Assembly (NCBI GenBank): GCA_937880705.1
Contig: CALGRZ010000070.1
Span: 1 to 22,285 of the forward strand
Origin: an uncultured Alistipes sp.
GTDB lineage: Bacteria > Bacteroidota > Bacteroidia > Bacteroidales > Rikenellaceae
Reading direction: 5' to 3'
Length of the DNA: 22,285 nt
The notes under the pieces were generated by a model. The model saw nothing but the letters and a program-made list of their open reading frames with translations. It ran no database searches and was not told the origin of the DNA. Numbering within the stretch: the first letter of the stretch is position 1; every line of letters starts with the position of its first letter. A program made the position numbers and the translations under genes. Shown one piece after another: positions 8,616 to 15,522 of the stretch.

Positions 8616-8663
8616 TAAGAGTTTTGGAAGATGACCGTTGACCGTTGTCTTCCAGGACTCTTA
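8616..8663 (+). other. Long intergenic hairpin with tandem heptamer loop
   Basis: The arms 8616-8631 and 8648-8663 pair over 16 bp, with two G-U wobbles and no mismatch. The loop (8632-8647) is TGACCGT written twice plus TG. No T-run follows, so it is not a standard terminator. It lies between two related surface-protein genes, 40 bp before the second start. The preceding bases 8583-8612 contain an ATTAACAAT-type direct repeat. It could be an mRNA-stabilising or attenuating structure, or a mobile palindromic repeat. Confidence 0.6.
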
Positions 8664-8703
8664 CCCTAATGATAGAAACTAACAAATACTAATACTAATT
8701 CAA

Positions 8704-10866
8704 ATGAAAAGAAGATTAACATTTTTAACATTATTTATTACACTTTGTTTTTTGGGTTTTGCCCAAGAGAAATACTTTCAATTTAACTCATATCTGGGAA
8801 ATGATATGACAATTACTTCTCAGATTACAATTGATGGGGAAATTCAAGGTGAATACATTGAAGTAGGTGCATTTATTGGTGATGAATGCCATGGAGCTGC
8901 AAGAATCACGAATAAAAATACTCCTAATAATAGTTATTTAGCATTCTTGAGGGTTTATGGTGCAAATGAAGATATAGGTAAAGATGTAACCTTCAGACTT
9001 TATGACCACAATAATCAACAGGAATTGGATTTAGTGTCCAATAGTACTGTCGAATTTCATGATGATGATATAATAGGTAATGTAAACCCATTTCCCGTTG
9101 CTTATAATTCAGTGGCAGAGACAAACGGAATTAAATATGGCAGTCTTCCTTCTGCAGTAGCAGCAGCACAAGACGGTGGTATTGTAACACTCACCAACAC
9201 AAGCGAAGGCCCTGGTGTTGTGATTAATAAGAATGTTACAATAAACTTTGATAGCAAGACCTATACTTTCAACGAAGGTGTGGGATCATCAGAAACAACA
9301 CAATCAAATGGTTTCCAAATTCTTGAAAATAATACAGTAACCTTAATGAATGGTACTTTAAACGTAGCTGAAGAAGCTAAAGATAAATTCTATATCTTGG
9401 TTCAGAACTACGCAAACCTCACAGTAGAGGATATGGTTTTAGACGGTACCAATTTGGATAAATGGTCAACAGTTGAAAACAACTGGGATTCATATACACT
9501 CTCAAATAATAGCGGTACAGTAAATATTACTGGTACAACAAAAATTATTGTTAACAACGAAGGTGTCAACTCATACGCATTTGACGTTTGCAAATACCAA
9601 GATTATCCTGCTCCTGTAGTAACACTTGGAGATGATGTTACTATAGTTGGTAAGGTAGAGATAACAGGCGGACAATTCTACACCAATAAGGAAGGTGTTG
9701 ATGCCGATGTTAAGAAGACCATTGCTGGCGTTGACGCAGAAACAGGTTCAAAAATAGGCTGGAATACTATCAGCACACCTATAGCAGGTGCAGTTATCCC
9801 TGAGGCTACAGCAGGTACACACGATCTCTATCGTTATGACGAAGTAGAACAACAATGGGAATACTATACAGGAAGCAACGCCTCAAATCCATATGCTACA
9901 TTGGAATTGGGACGTGGTTATCTTTATGCTAACACAGAAGACATCACATTAACATTAAACGGCGAAATTAATGTTAATGATGTAATATTCCCACTCAGCT
10001 ATACAGAAGGTAATATCGTAGCAGGTTTCAATATGGTTGGTAATCCGTTCACATACGACATCACACAAGATAACTTTGTTACAACAAATGCAGAACTCGC
10101 TGATGGTTTCTATTTGATCTCAAATACAGGTGCTTGGGTTCCACAAACTGCAGGAACAAAGATAGCTCCAATGCAATCTGTTCTTGTTAAAACAGATATG
10201 GCAGACAATCTCACTATCCTCAAGAATCAAAATAATAGAAGTCAAAGAGCTGAAGAGGAATCATATATTGCTATCAATGTATCAAATGCAAATTATAGCG
10301 ACATAGCTTATGTTTCATTTAATGAAGGTTATGGTTTGAATAAGATAAATCACCATAACACAGAGATTCCTATGGTCTATGTTTCAGTTGAAGGTAAGGA
10401 TTATGCAATTGCAAAGATGAGCCAAGATGTTACAGAGATTCCTGTATCATTTGTAGCAACAACAATGGGTGAATATACAATAGCTGTTGAAACAGAAGGT
10501 TGCCAATATTCAGGTATGACACTTGTCGATAGTCAAACAGGTGTAGAGACAAATATGTTGTTGGAAGACTATACCTTTGTTGCGACATCAAACGACAATG
10601 TTAACCGTTTTGTTTTGAGATTAGTTAACGGTCAACAGTCAACAGTCAATGATCATTTTGCATATATTAACAACGGCACTTTGATTATCAATAATATTGA
10701 AGGAGATGGCGTTATCAGAGTATTGGATGTTTTAGGACGTCCTGTAGCTGAATACAAGGCAAAAGAATCTGTAAATATCTCGACATCTGCATTTGGAAGT
10801 GGAGTATATATGATTCAAATGTCAGACAATAACGGTGTTAAGGTACAAAAGGTAGTAATTGAATAA
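8704..10866 (+). CDS. T9SS surface protein with beta-helix and WNT-type module
   Basis: This intact 720-residue exported protein starts with a signal peptide ending GFAQ (residue 21). Order of parts: an N-terminal domain (about 23-140) with NDMTITSQITIDGE and VGAFIGDECHGAARI, related to the domain before the sorting signal of the preceding gene; a parallel beta-helix (about 145-340) introduced by YGSLPSAVAAAQDGGIVTLT; a module from GWNTISTPI with GRGYLYANTEDITLTLNGE and the MVGNPFT segment (about 355-500); a further beta-rich region; and a T9SS sorting domain (about 655-720) ending VYMIQMSDNNGVKVQKVVIE. A short repeat-derived linker (GQQSTVND) precedes the sorting domain. No catalytic motif is visible, so it is a structural or adhesive surface protein by inference. 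It shares domains with its upstream neighbour, in a different order. Confidence 0.85.
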   Translation: MKRRLTFLTLFITLCFLGFAQEKYFQFNSYLGNDMTITSQITIDGEIQGEYIEVGAFIGDECHGAARITNKNTPNNSYLAFLRVYGANEDIGKDVTFRLYDHNNQQELDLVSNSTVEFHDDDIIGNVNPFPVAYNSVAETNGIKYGSLPSAVAAAQDGGIVTLTNTSEGPGVVINKNVTINFDSKTYTFNEGVGSSETTQSNGFQILENNTVTLMNGTLNVAEEAKDKFYILVQNYANLTVEDMVLDGTNLDKWSTVENNWDSYTLSNNSGTVNITGTTKIIVNNEGVNSYAFDVCKYQDYPAPVVTLGDDVTIVGKVEITGGQFYTNKEGVDADVKKTIAGVDAETGSKIGWNTISTPIAGAVIPEATAGTHDLYRYDEVEQQWEYYTGSNASNPYATLELGRGYLYANTEDITLTLNGEINVNDVIFPLSYTEGNIVAGFNMVGNPFTYDITQDNFVTTNAELADGFYLISNTGAWVPQTAGTKIAPMQSVLVKTDMADNLTILKNQNNRSQRAEEESYIAINVSNANYSDIAYVSFNEGYGLNKINHHNTEIPMVYVSVEGKDYAIAKMSQDVTEIPVSFVATTMGEYTIAVETEGCQYSGMTLVDSQTGVETNMLLEDYTFVATSNDNVNRFVLRLVNGQQSTVNDHFAYINNGTLIINNIEGDGVIRVLDVLGRPVAEYKAKESVNISTSAFGSGVYMIQMSDNNGVKVQKVVIE
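10624..10651 (+). repeat. Four tandem 7-nt units inside a coding linker
   Basis: GTTAACG, GTCAACA, GTCAACA and GTCAATG follow each other without a gap. They encode the VNGQQSTVN linker between the last beta-rich domain and the T9SS sorting domain. The same unit (GTCAACG) appears, inverted, twice in the loop of the hairpin at 8616-8663. Four heptamers make 28 nt, not a multiple of three, so gain or loss of one unit would shift the frame and cut off the sorting signal. Confidence 0.6.
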
Positions 10867-10894
10867 TTGTTTAATCAAAAAAGGTATAAACAAA

Positions 10895-11179
10895 ATGAAG
10901 AAATTCTTATTAACAATATCACTAGTAACAGCATTGTGTTTTAACGTAAATGCACAAATAGAATACAATAACAACACTCAAAATACTGATGGTTTCTTCT
11001 CAACTGCAACACCTAGTGGCAATTTCCGTGATGGTACAGCTGGTGAGGGTTCTATATTTCCGGAATTACCTGGCATGGGATTGTTTGATGACCAATATGC
11101 AGTTCCTGTAGGTTCAGGAATATTGTTGCTCGCAGGCATGGGAATTGCATATGCAGTAAGAAAGAGAAATGAAAACTAA
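10895..11179 (+). CDS. Small secreted protein with C-terminal hydrophobic anchor and basic tail
   Basis: The 94-residue protein starts at the internal ATG at 10895, where a clean signal peptide begins with MKKFLL and ends FNVNAQ (residue 21). An earlier ATG at 10859 overlaps the previous gene and would add a charged extension before the signal. The mature part is Asn/Gly/Thr-rich, then PELPGMGLF. Next comes PVGSGILLLAGMGIAYAV and the basic tail RKRNEN. Motif, hydrophobic segment and basic end give the layout of a sorting or anchoring signal, as in LPXTG or PEP-CTERM proteins, but the motif is neither of these. The gene lies 28 bp after the T9SS protein gene and before a strong terminator, so the two are probably one transcript. 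The function is unknown; a partner or surface anchor of the T9SS protein is a guess. Confidence 0.75.
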   Translation: MKKFLLTISLVTALCFNVNAQIEYNNNTQNTDGFFSTATPSGNFRDGTAGEGSIFPELPGMGLFDDQYAVPVGSGILLLAGMGIAYAVRKRNEN

Positions 11180-11197
11180 TCTCATAGAATGCAATAT

Positions 11198-11218
11198 TTA
11201 AACCCAAGTAGGGTTTAA
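11198..11218 (+). other. Small hairpin ahead of the terminator
   Basis: TTAAACCC (11198-11205) pairs with GGGTTTAA (11211-11218) around a 5-nt loop. It lies 19 bp after the stop of the small secreted protein gene. It has no T-run and probably protects the 3' end of the mRNA together with the terminator that follows. Confidence 0.4.
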
Positions 11219-11233
11219 CATTATAGTTTTTAT

Positions 11234-11263
11234 AACCGCGTTGTGATAACGCGGTTTTTTTTT
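11234..11263 (+). terminator. Intrinsic terminator after the surface-protein cluster
   Basis: AACCGCGTT (11234-11242) pairs perfectly with AACGCGGTT (11248-11256) around a 5-nt loop, and seven more T follow to 11263. This is the cleanest terminator in the window. It ends the transcript of the two surface-protein genes and the small secreted protein, and separates them from the thioredoxin-fold gene. Confidence 0.85.
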
Positions 11264-11293
11264 ATTCGGTAAGGTTATGAATAAAAAATATAT

Positions 11294-11301
11294 TATATTT
11301 G
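11294..11301 (+). promoter_or_regulatory. Putative -7 box for the thioredoxin-fold gene
   Basis: TATATTTG fits TAnnTTTG and lies 42 nt before the start at 11344, after the terminator. No TTTG is found at the expected distance upstream, so the assignment rests on one box and on position. Confidence 0.35.
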
Positions 11302-11343
11302 TATTCTCATTAAACAAATTATTGTTAACAAAAAAATAGAAAA

Positions 11344-12732
11344 ATGAAAAGAATTTTTACATTATTAGCTGCTCTTATAATGAGCATTACAGTTAAGGCA
11401 CAATGTCCTATAACAGAAGCCATTGATTTTACGGCTACAGATTGTCATGGACAGGAGATTCATCTTTTTGATATTCTTGACGGTGGACAATATGTGTTGA
11501 TCGACTTTTTCTTCACTACTTGCGGACCTTGTCAGTCAGCCACACCAAGTGTTGTTGAAGCATATCACGCATTGGGATGTAACGACTATGAGGTGTTCTT
11601 TATGGAGATCTCACCTTCCGATAACGATTCACAATGTCAGGCATGGTGCGATCGTTTTGGTGTTGAGTATCCAACTATTGGTACACCAGGTGGAGGAGAA
11701 GCAATATGCAACAACTATCAGATAGGATTATATCCTACAGTTATTCTTATTGCTCCGGATCGCCAGATAGTAGTTCAAGATATTTGGCCAATCAGTACTC
11801 CACAAGACGTTATTTCAACACTTGCACCATTCGGTATCGAAGAACATGAATGTGGTGTTGCTCTCGACCCACAGGTTGAGATAACAGTTGGTGAGGTTAC
11901 AAATACATCTGTAGAAGCTACATTTACACCAAACGAAGACTGTGCTTCATATTATATCTTGATGAGTACAGCTGCAGAGATGGAACAATGGGTTAATATG
12001 ATGGGTGTATCATTAGAAGATTTGGTAAAACAATGGGGTATAGAAATGACGACAGAAAATACTTATGTATGGGAAGATATGGTACCTAATACAGAATATA
12101 CAATTTATGCGCTTCCTTTGGATGCTGATGGTAATATGTATGAACTTAACACTGTCATAGCAACAACAGAGGCAGGTGGCGGTACTGGCGTATCAGTTAT
12201 TGATTTAGAAGTTTTCGTAGTGAATGATTCTACAGTAAATACTATAGCAACACCTAATGTTGAAACAATGTTATACCATTATGGTTTGATGGAAAAGGCG
12301 TTATTCGATTCTATCGGAGAAGATGCTGCAGTACAAATTATCCGCGAAGATCCATATACATTCTACGATGTTGATGAATGGACATGGAGCCCACTTACAC
12401 CATATACTGATTTCTATGCTATCGCTTCAGGTCAAAATGCAAATGGCGAATGGGGAGAGACAACGATAGTGTCATTCAGAACAGATCCTGACGGATGTAT
12501 AGAACTAGTATCATTTGAATATGATTTATATCCAAATCCAGCATCAACATATATCACTATCAGTTCAGACATTAATTCCGATATGGAAGTTAGAATATTC
12601 GATATGATGGGACGTTGTGTTAAGAATGTCATTATTTCTGATAATAACGCGACATTGGATTTAAGAGATATTAATAAAGGTGTATATCTTATCAATGTGA
12701 ATGGAAAAGTTGAGAAACTTATAGTGGAATGA
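11344..12732 (+). CDS. Secreted thioredoxin-fold protein with T9SS sorting domain
   Basis: This 462-residue protein has a signal peptide ending VKAQ (residue 20). A thioredoxin/AhpC-TSA-like domain (about 25-165) carries the redox motif C60-G-P-C63 in FFFTTCGPCQSATP and the expected cis-proline P131 in GLYPTVIL. Two beta-sandwich (Fn3-like) repeats follow (about 178-275 and 285-380), the first with VEITVGEVTNTSVEATFTPN. The C-terminus (about 395-462) is a T9SS sorting domain with LYPNPASTYITIS and the NKGVYLINVNG turn. The enzyme would be exported to the cell surface or medium. That is unusual for a disulfide-active thioredoxin fold, which normally works in the periplasm. It may reduce or isomerise disulfides of surface proteins, or process extracellular thiols. 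It is transcribed alone, between terminators. Confidence 0.85.
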   Translation: MKRIFTLLAALIMSITVKAQCPITEAIDFTATDCHGQEIHLFDILDGGQYVLIDFFFTTCGPCQSATPSVVEAYHALGCNDYEVFFMEISPSDNDSQCQAWCDRFGVEYPTIGTPGGGEAICNNYQIGLYPTVILIAPDRQIVVQDIWPISTPQDVISTLAPFGIEEHECGVALDPQVEITVGEVTNTSVEATFTPNEDCASYYILMSTAAEMEQWVNMMGVSLEDLVKQWGIEMTTENTYVWEDMVPNTEYTIYALPLDADGNMYELNTVIATTEAGGGTGVSVIDLEVFVVNDSTVNTIATPNVETMLYHYGLMEKALFDSIGEDAAVQIIREDPYTFYDVDEWTWSPLTPYTDFYAIASGQNANGEWGETTIVSFRTDPDGCIELVSFEYDLYPNPASTYITISSDINSDMEVRIFDMMGRCVKNVIISDNNATLDLRDINKGVYLINVNGKVEKLIVE

Positions 12733-12750
12733 TGCACAGATCCTAAACAA

Positions 12751-12789
12751 AAAAATGAGATGTCATAGATTTAATGGCATCTCATTTTT
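12751..12789. terminator. Bidirectional terminator between convergent genes
   Basis: The arms 12751-12766 and 12774-12789 pair over 16 bp with one G-U wobble, around a 7-nt loop. The outer pairs are A-T runs on both sides, so it can end transcription on both strands. It serves the thioredoxin-fold gene (plus) and the two-repeat lipoprotein gene (minus). Its core GAGATG.CAT / ATG.CATCTC recurs at 17106-17136. Confidence 0.8.
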
Positions 12790-12835
12790 ATTTAAAGTAG
12801 GAGTCTGAGTCTTATTTCATCTCAAATAAACTTCC

Positions 12836-13717
12836 TTAGTAAGTACTCATTGGCGTTGATAATTCACCTTCATAATTCAATGCGAAAGGTAGCATAATGC
12901 CATCATCGACGGCATTGCCAACGATAGTTACAACATAAATATTATTATTATTAATTACCTGCAGTTCTCCTATAATATCAAAATCGTTCATAATGGTTTC
13001 TATTTCTGCCTGATACAAACCTTCTGAGGTGAGGTTGTAAGTGCCAGGAACTAAATTGTTTAAGCCTTCTAAGGATATTTCAACGATAGTACTAGGGTTT
13101 GTCTCTCCGATGAAAGTTATTGTCACCTCCGACTCAAATCCTTCTGTCTCAACATAATATAATGCTGTTTTTATAGGATATGATGTCTCGTCAATCAATA
13201 TAGAATTATCGGTAGGTACTTCACCGCTGCCGCCATTTCCGCCGCCGTTTTCGAACTCGCCTTGGAATGTTAATGAGAATTTTTCTGGACCACGATCTTT
13301 ATATGCATCACCAGATACTGTTACAGTAATGACATCAGATGACTCGCTTATTGTCAAAGCGCCTGTAATCTCATAGTCGTAATCTTGGAACAACATATCT
13401 GCTTCCGCAGTATATTTTCCTTCACGAGTAAGCTCGAAGGTTCCCGTAGGAATCTTATCAAAACCATCAAGTTCAATATTTATCTCCAGATCGTTACAAT
13501 TAAATTTAAGCTCTACATCATTCTCATTGTTATCTACAACGAAGATAGCAGAATTGATCTCATAAACATTGTCGCCGATAGAAGTTGAATTTGTAATAGT
13601 TTCTCCACCTCCATTGTTGACACCTTGTCCTGACTCAGGTTCAGACTTATTGCAGCTTGTCATAGTTGTTGTTAGCGCAAGGATAAATAATCCTAAAATC
13701 AATAGTGTTTTTTTCAT
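12836..13717 (-). CDS. Lipoprotein made of two tandem beta-rich repeats
   Basis: The 293-residue protein begins at 13717, where MKKTLLILG opens a signal peptide with lipobox MTSC (C22). An in-frame ATG 24 nt upstream would add MLIKKHNK and is less likely. After an acidic, Gly-rich tether come two homologous repeats of about 110 residues, separated by a GGGNGGSGEVPT linker. Aligned landmarks include PTGTFELTREGKYTAE against VPGTYNLTSEGLYQAE, and YDYEITGALTISE against NDFDIIGELQVIN. Each ends in a segment like FSLTFQGEF or FALNYEGEL. The protein is probably anchored to the outer membrane, possibly surface-exposed. I do not recognise a named family and see no catalytic motif. It converges on the thioredoxin-fold gene. 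Confidence 0.8.
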   Translation of the reverse strand: MKKTLLILGLFILALTTTMTSCNKSEPESGQGVNNGGGETITNSTSIGDNVYEINSAIFVVDNNENDVELKFNCNDLEINIELDGFDKIPTGTFELTREGKYTAEADMLFQDYDYEITGALTISESSDVITVTVSGDAYKDRGPEKFSLTFQGEFENGGGNGGSGEVPTDNSILIDETSYPIKTALYYVETEGFESEVTITFIGETNPSTIVEISLEGLNNLVPGTYNLTSEGLYQAEIETIMNDFDIIGELQVINNNNIYVVTIVGNAVDDGIMLPFALNYEGELSTPMSTY

Positions 13718-13840
13718 TTTGTTGTGTTTTTTAATTAGCATATAACAAATAACGCAGAAAAATTGCTTATAGTGTAGTGCTAAAAAAATGATTTTTCATA
13801 TTCCGATATTTTTCGTAAGGATAATATTTTTATTTTTATA

Positions 13841-13874
13841 CTTTCAGATTCTTTTTGATAAAATAAGCGTGGAT
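13841..13874 (+). pseudogene. Relic copy of the 3' end of the serine hydrolase gene
   Basis: These 34 nt match 15231-15264 at 31 positions, with the first 24 identical. In frame they read FQILFDKISVD, against FQILFDKISVN at the C-terminus of the following gene. It looks like the tail of a former tandem copy of that gene, now lacking everything upstream. The flanking sequence is AT-rich and shows no further similarity by eye. Confidence 0.55.
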
Positions 13875-13911
13875 ATTGTTAAATACAAAACATTCTGTTT
13901 AAGATTTTTAT

Positions 13912-13953
13912 TATCTTTGGACTGAGTAAAAATACTCAATTCACTGAGTAAAA
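13912..13953 (+). promoter_or_regulatory. Promoter box and repeated operator-like motif before the serine hydrolase
   Basis: TATCTTTG (13912-13919) fits the TAnnTTTG box. No well-placed TTTG is seen upstream. Just downstream, ACTGAGTAAAA occurs twice as direct repeats (13921-13931 and 13943-13953). Between them TACTCA (13933-13938) is an inverted copy, so GAGTA-AAAA-TACTC forms a small palindrome. Three copies around the likely transcription start suggest a repressor site, though this is an inference. Confidence 0.4.
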
Positions 13954-13998
13954 TGTAATATTATGTATAAAAGAAGTGAATATCATACAATTATAACA

Positions 13999-15273
13999 AT
14001 GAACAAGAAAAATTCTATCTATATTATCTTCATATTGATATTATGCCTTCAGTCGTGTGTGATAACAAAAGGTATTAAATACGTTAACGCATCAGTAGAT
14101 GATCATAGCTTATTTAGACAAGATACAGTTCATAATGGTTTGCAGACTTTTCATTTCGCAAGAAATCTGGAAAATGAACATCTCATAGATACTCTTAAAT
14201 TCGATATTTACTTGTCAAAATCAGATACACTTCTTAATCTTACTCTTCGTGAGACTATGGATTATATGGATGTGCCGGCTGCTGCCATTGTTATACAGAA
14301 TGATACCGTACTTTTCGAACATTATAGTGGTGGTTGGAATGAAGATTCTCAGTCATGTATATTCTCAGTAACAAAGACAATCACAAGTCTTCTCTGTGGT
14401 ATCGCTCTGCAAGAAGGATATATAAAAAGCTTAAATGATCCCGTGACAGAATACTTGCCTGAATTAAAAGACGCCGACCCGATGTTCTCTCAACTTCAAA
14501 TTGAACATCTGCTGGATATGACAGCAGGAATTAAATTTAAAGAGAACTATAGCTCTAATCCTTTTTCAAAGATGGCACGACTATATCTCGGAAATAATTC
14601 GTATAAGGTCATTAAAAATTTAAAGTTCTCTAATAAACCTGGCGAGATTTATTCCTATAAGTCTGCAACAACTGCCATACTTGGAATGGTCATAGAAAGA
14701 GCAACCGGAAAATCATACGCCCGATATCTGTCAGAGAAAGTCTGGCAACCACTCGGAATGGAGAAATCTGCATTAATAGGACTCGATAGCGACAAACATC
14801 ATGTTGCCAAAAGTTATGGAGGTCTCACGACAAATGTAAGAGATTTGGCAAAGATAGGTAAACTGTTTTTGGATAATGGCAGTTATAACGGAACTCAAAT
14901 TGTTGACTCTTCATTCGTTCAACGTTGTTTGAGTACAAATAATGCTGGAATCAAGAGCAAAGGTCGTTATTCATATTCCTGGTATTGGGGATTTACGGAT
15001 GATGAATATAATAACGGTCAAAAATATTTTGAAAGCAAAGATAGTCTTGTTGATTACTATCGTTTAAATCCTGTTAAAGGTGAACTTGATGTATGGAAAA
15101 ATGATAATGGTTATTATGTAGTGATACACAACGGCGGCTATTGGGGATTCGGACTTTATGGTCAGGTCTTATATATAAATCCAGAAAAAAATATGATTGC
15201 CGTTTTCTTAGGTGCCGACCGTCTCGAAGACTTTCAGATTCTTTTTGATAAAATCAGTGTGAATTTAGATTGA
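13999..15273 (+). CDS. Serine hydrolase lipoprotein, beta-lactamase/class C PBP fold
   Basis: This 424-residue protein is in the beta-lactamase-related family (Pfam Beta-lactamase), which includes D-alanyl-D-alanine peptidases and esterases. The start at 13999 gives a signal peptide with lipobox LQSC (C20); the upstream ATG at 13963 would bury it. The nucleophile motif S123-V-T-K126 follows CIFSVTK. The second motif reads Y218-S-Y220, where class C enzymes usually have YxN. The third is H377-N-G in HNGGYWGFG, the HxG form common in this family. The segment SEKVWQPLGMEKSA is typical. It should act in the periplasm or outer membrane on peptidoglycan peptides or small esters. Antibiotic resistance is not implied. 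A relic of its own 3' end lies upstream and another gene remnant downstream. Confidence 0.87.
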   Translation: MNKKNSIYIIFILILCLQSCVITKGIKYVNASVDDHSLFRQDTVHNGLQTFHFARNLENEHLIDTLKFDIYLSKSDTLLNLTLRETMDYMDVPAAAIVIQNDTVLFEHYSGGWNEDSQSCIFSVTKTITSLLCGIALQEGYIKSLNDPVTEYLPELKDADPMFSQLQIEHLLDMTAGIKFKENYSSNPFSKMARLYLGNNSYKVIKNLKFSNKPGEIYSYKSATTAILGMVIERATGKSYARYLSEKVWQPLGMEKSALIGLDSDKHHVAKSYGGLTTNVRDLAKIGKLFLDNGSYNGTQIVDSSFVQRCLSTNNAGIKSKGRYSYSWYWGFTDDEYNNGQKYFESKDSLVDYYRLNPVKGELDVWKNDNGYYVVIHNGGYWGFGLYGQVLYINPEKNMIAVFLGADRLEDFQILFDKISVNLD

Positions 15274-15281
15274 AGTACTGA

Positions 15282-15401
15282 AAGGACAGCAGATTGGATA
15301 AATTCCGACAACTTTTCAAACCTGATACTTCGTTCATAGTTGGAGACGGCGGCATCAAAGTCGAGGACTTTTTTACAATGGATATAAGTAAGTTGTTTTA
15401 G
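15282..15401 (+). pseudogene. 3' remnant of an unidentified gene
   Basis: Between the serine hydrolase stop and the next terminator, an open frame reads KDSRLDKFRQLFKPDTSF, then IVGDGGIKVEDFFTMDISKLF and a stop at 15399-15401. It has no start codon near its beginning and a stop directly in front, so it is a tail of about 39 residues. The sequence reads like real protein. I do not recognise the family. Together with the relic upstream of the serine hydrolase, it suggests deletions or rearrangements around this gene. Confidence 0.45.
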
Positions 15402-15416
15402 ATAATATCTGATCAC

Positions 15417-15457
15417 AAAACCTCCGCATGAGAAGAATCTTTATTTGCGGAGGTTTT
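15417..15457 (+). terminator. Intrinsic terminator after the serine hydrolase region
   Basis: AAAACCTCCGCA (15417-15428) pairs perfectly with TGCGGAGGTTTT (15446-15457) over 12 bp. Flanking CAC (15414-15416) and GTG (15460-15462) may extend the stem. The T-run is short (four), but the stem is strong and lies between two plus-strand genes. Confidence 0.7.
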
Positions 15458-15476
15458 ATGTGTTGGTAGATTTTAT

Positions 15477-15484
15477 TATCTTTG
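15477..15484 (+). promoter_or_regulatory. Putative -7 box for the glycosyltransferase gene
   Basis: TATCTTTG fits TAnnTTTG and lies 38 nt before the start at 15523. Its surroundings (TTTTATTATCTTTG) are the same as at the box upstream of the serine hydrolase gene. No clear upstream TTTG is seen at 19-21 nt. Confidence 0.45.
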
Positions 15485-15522
15485 CGCATTATCCTTAATT
15501 ATTATTAATTTATAAATCTAAT

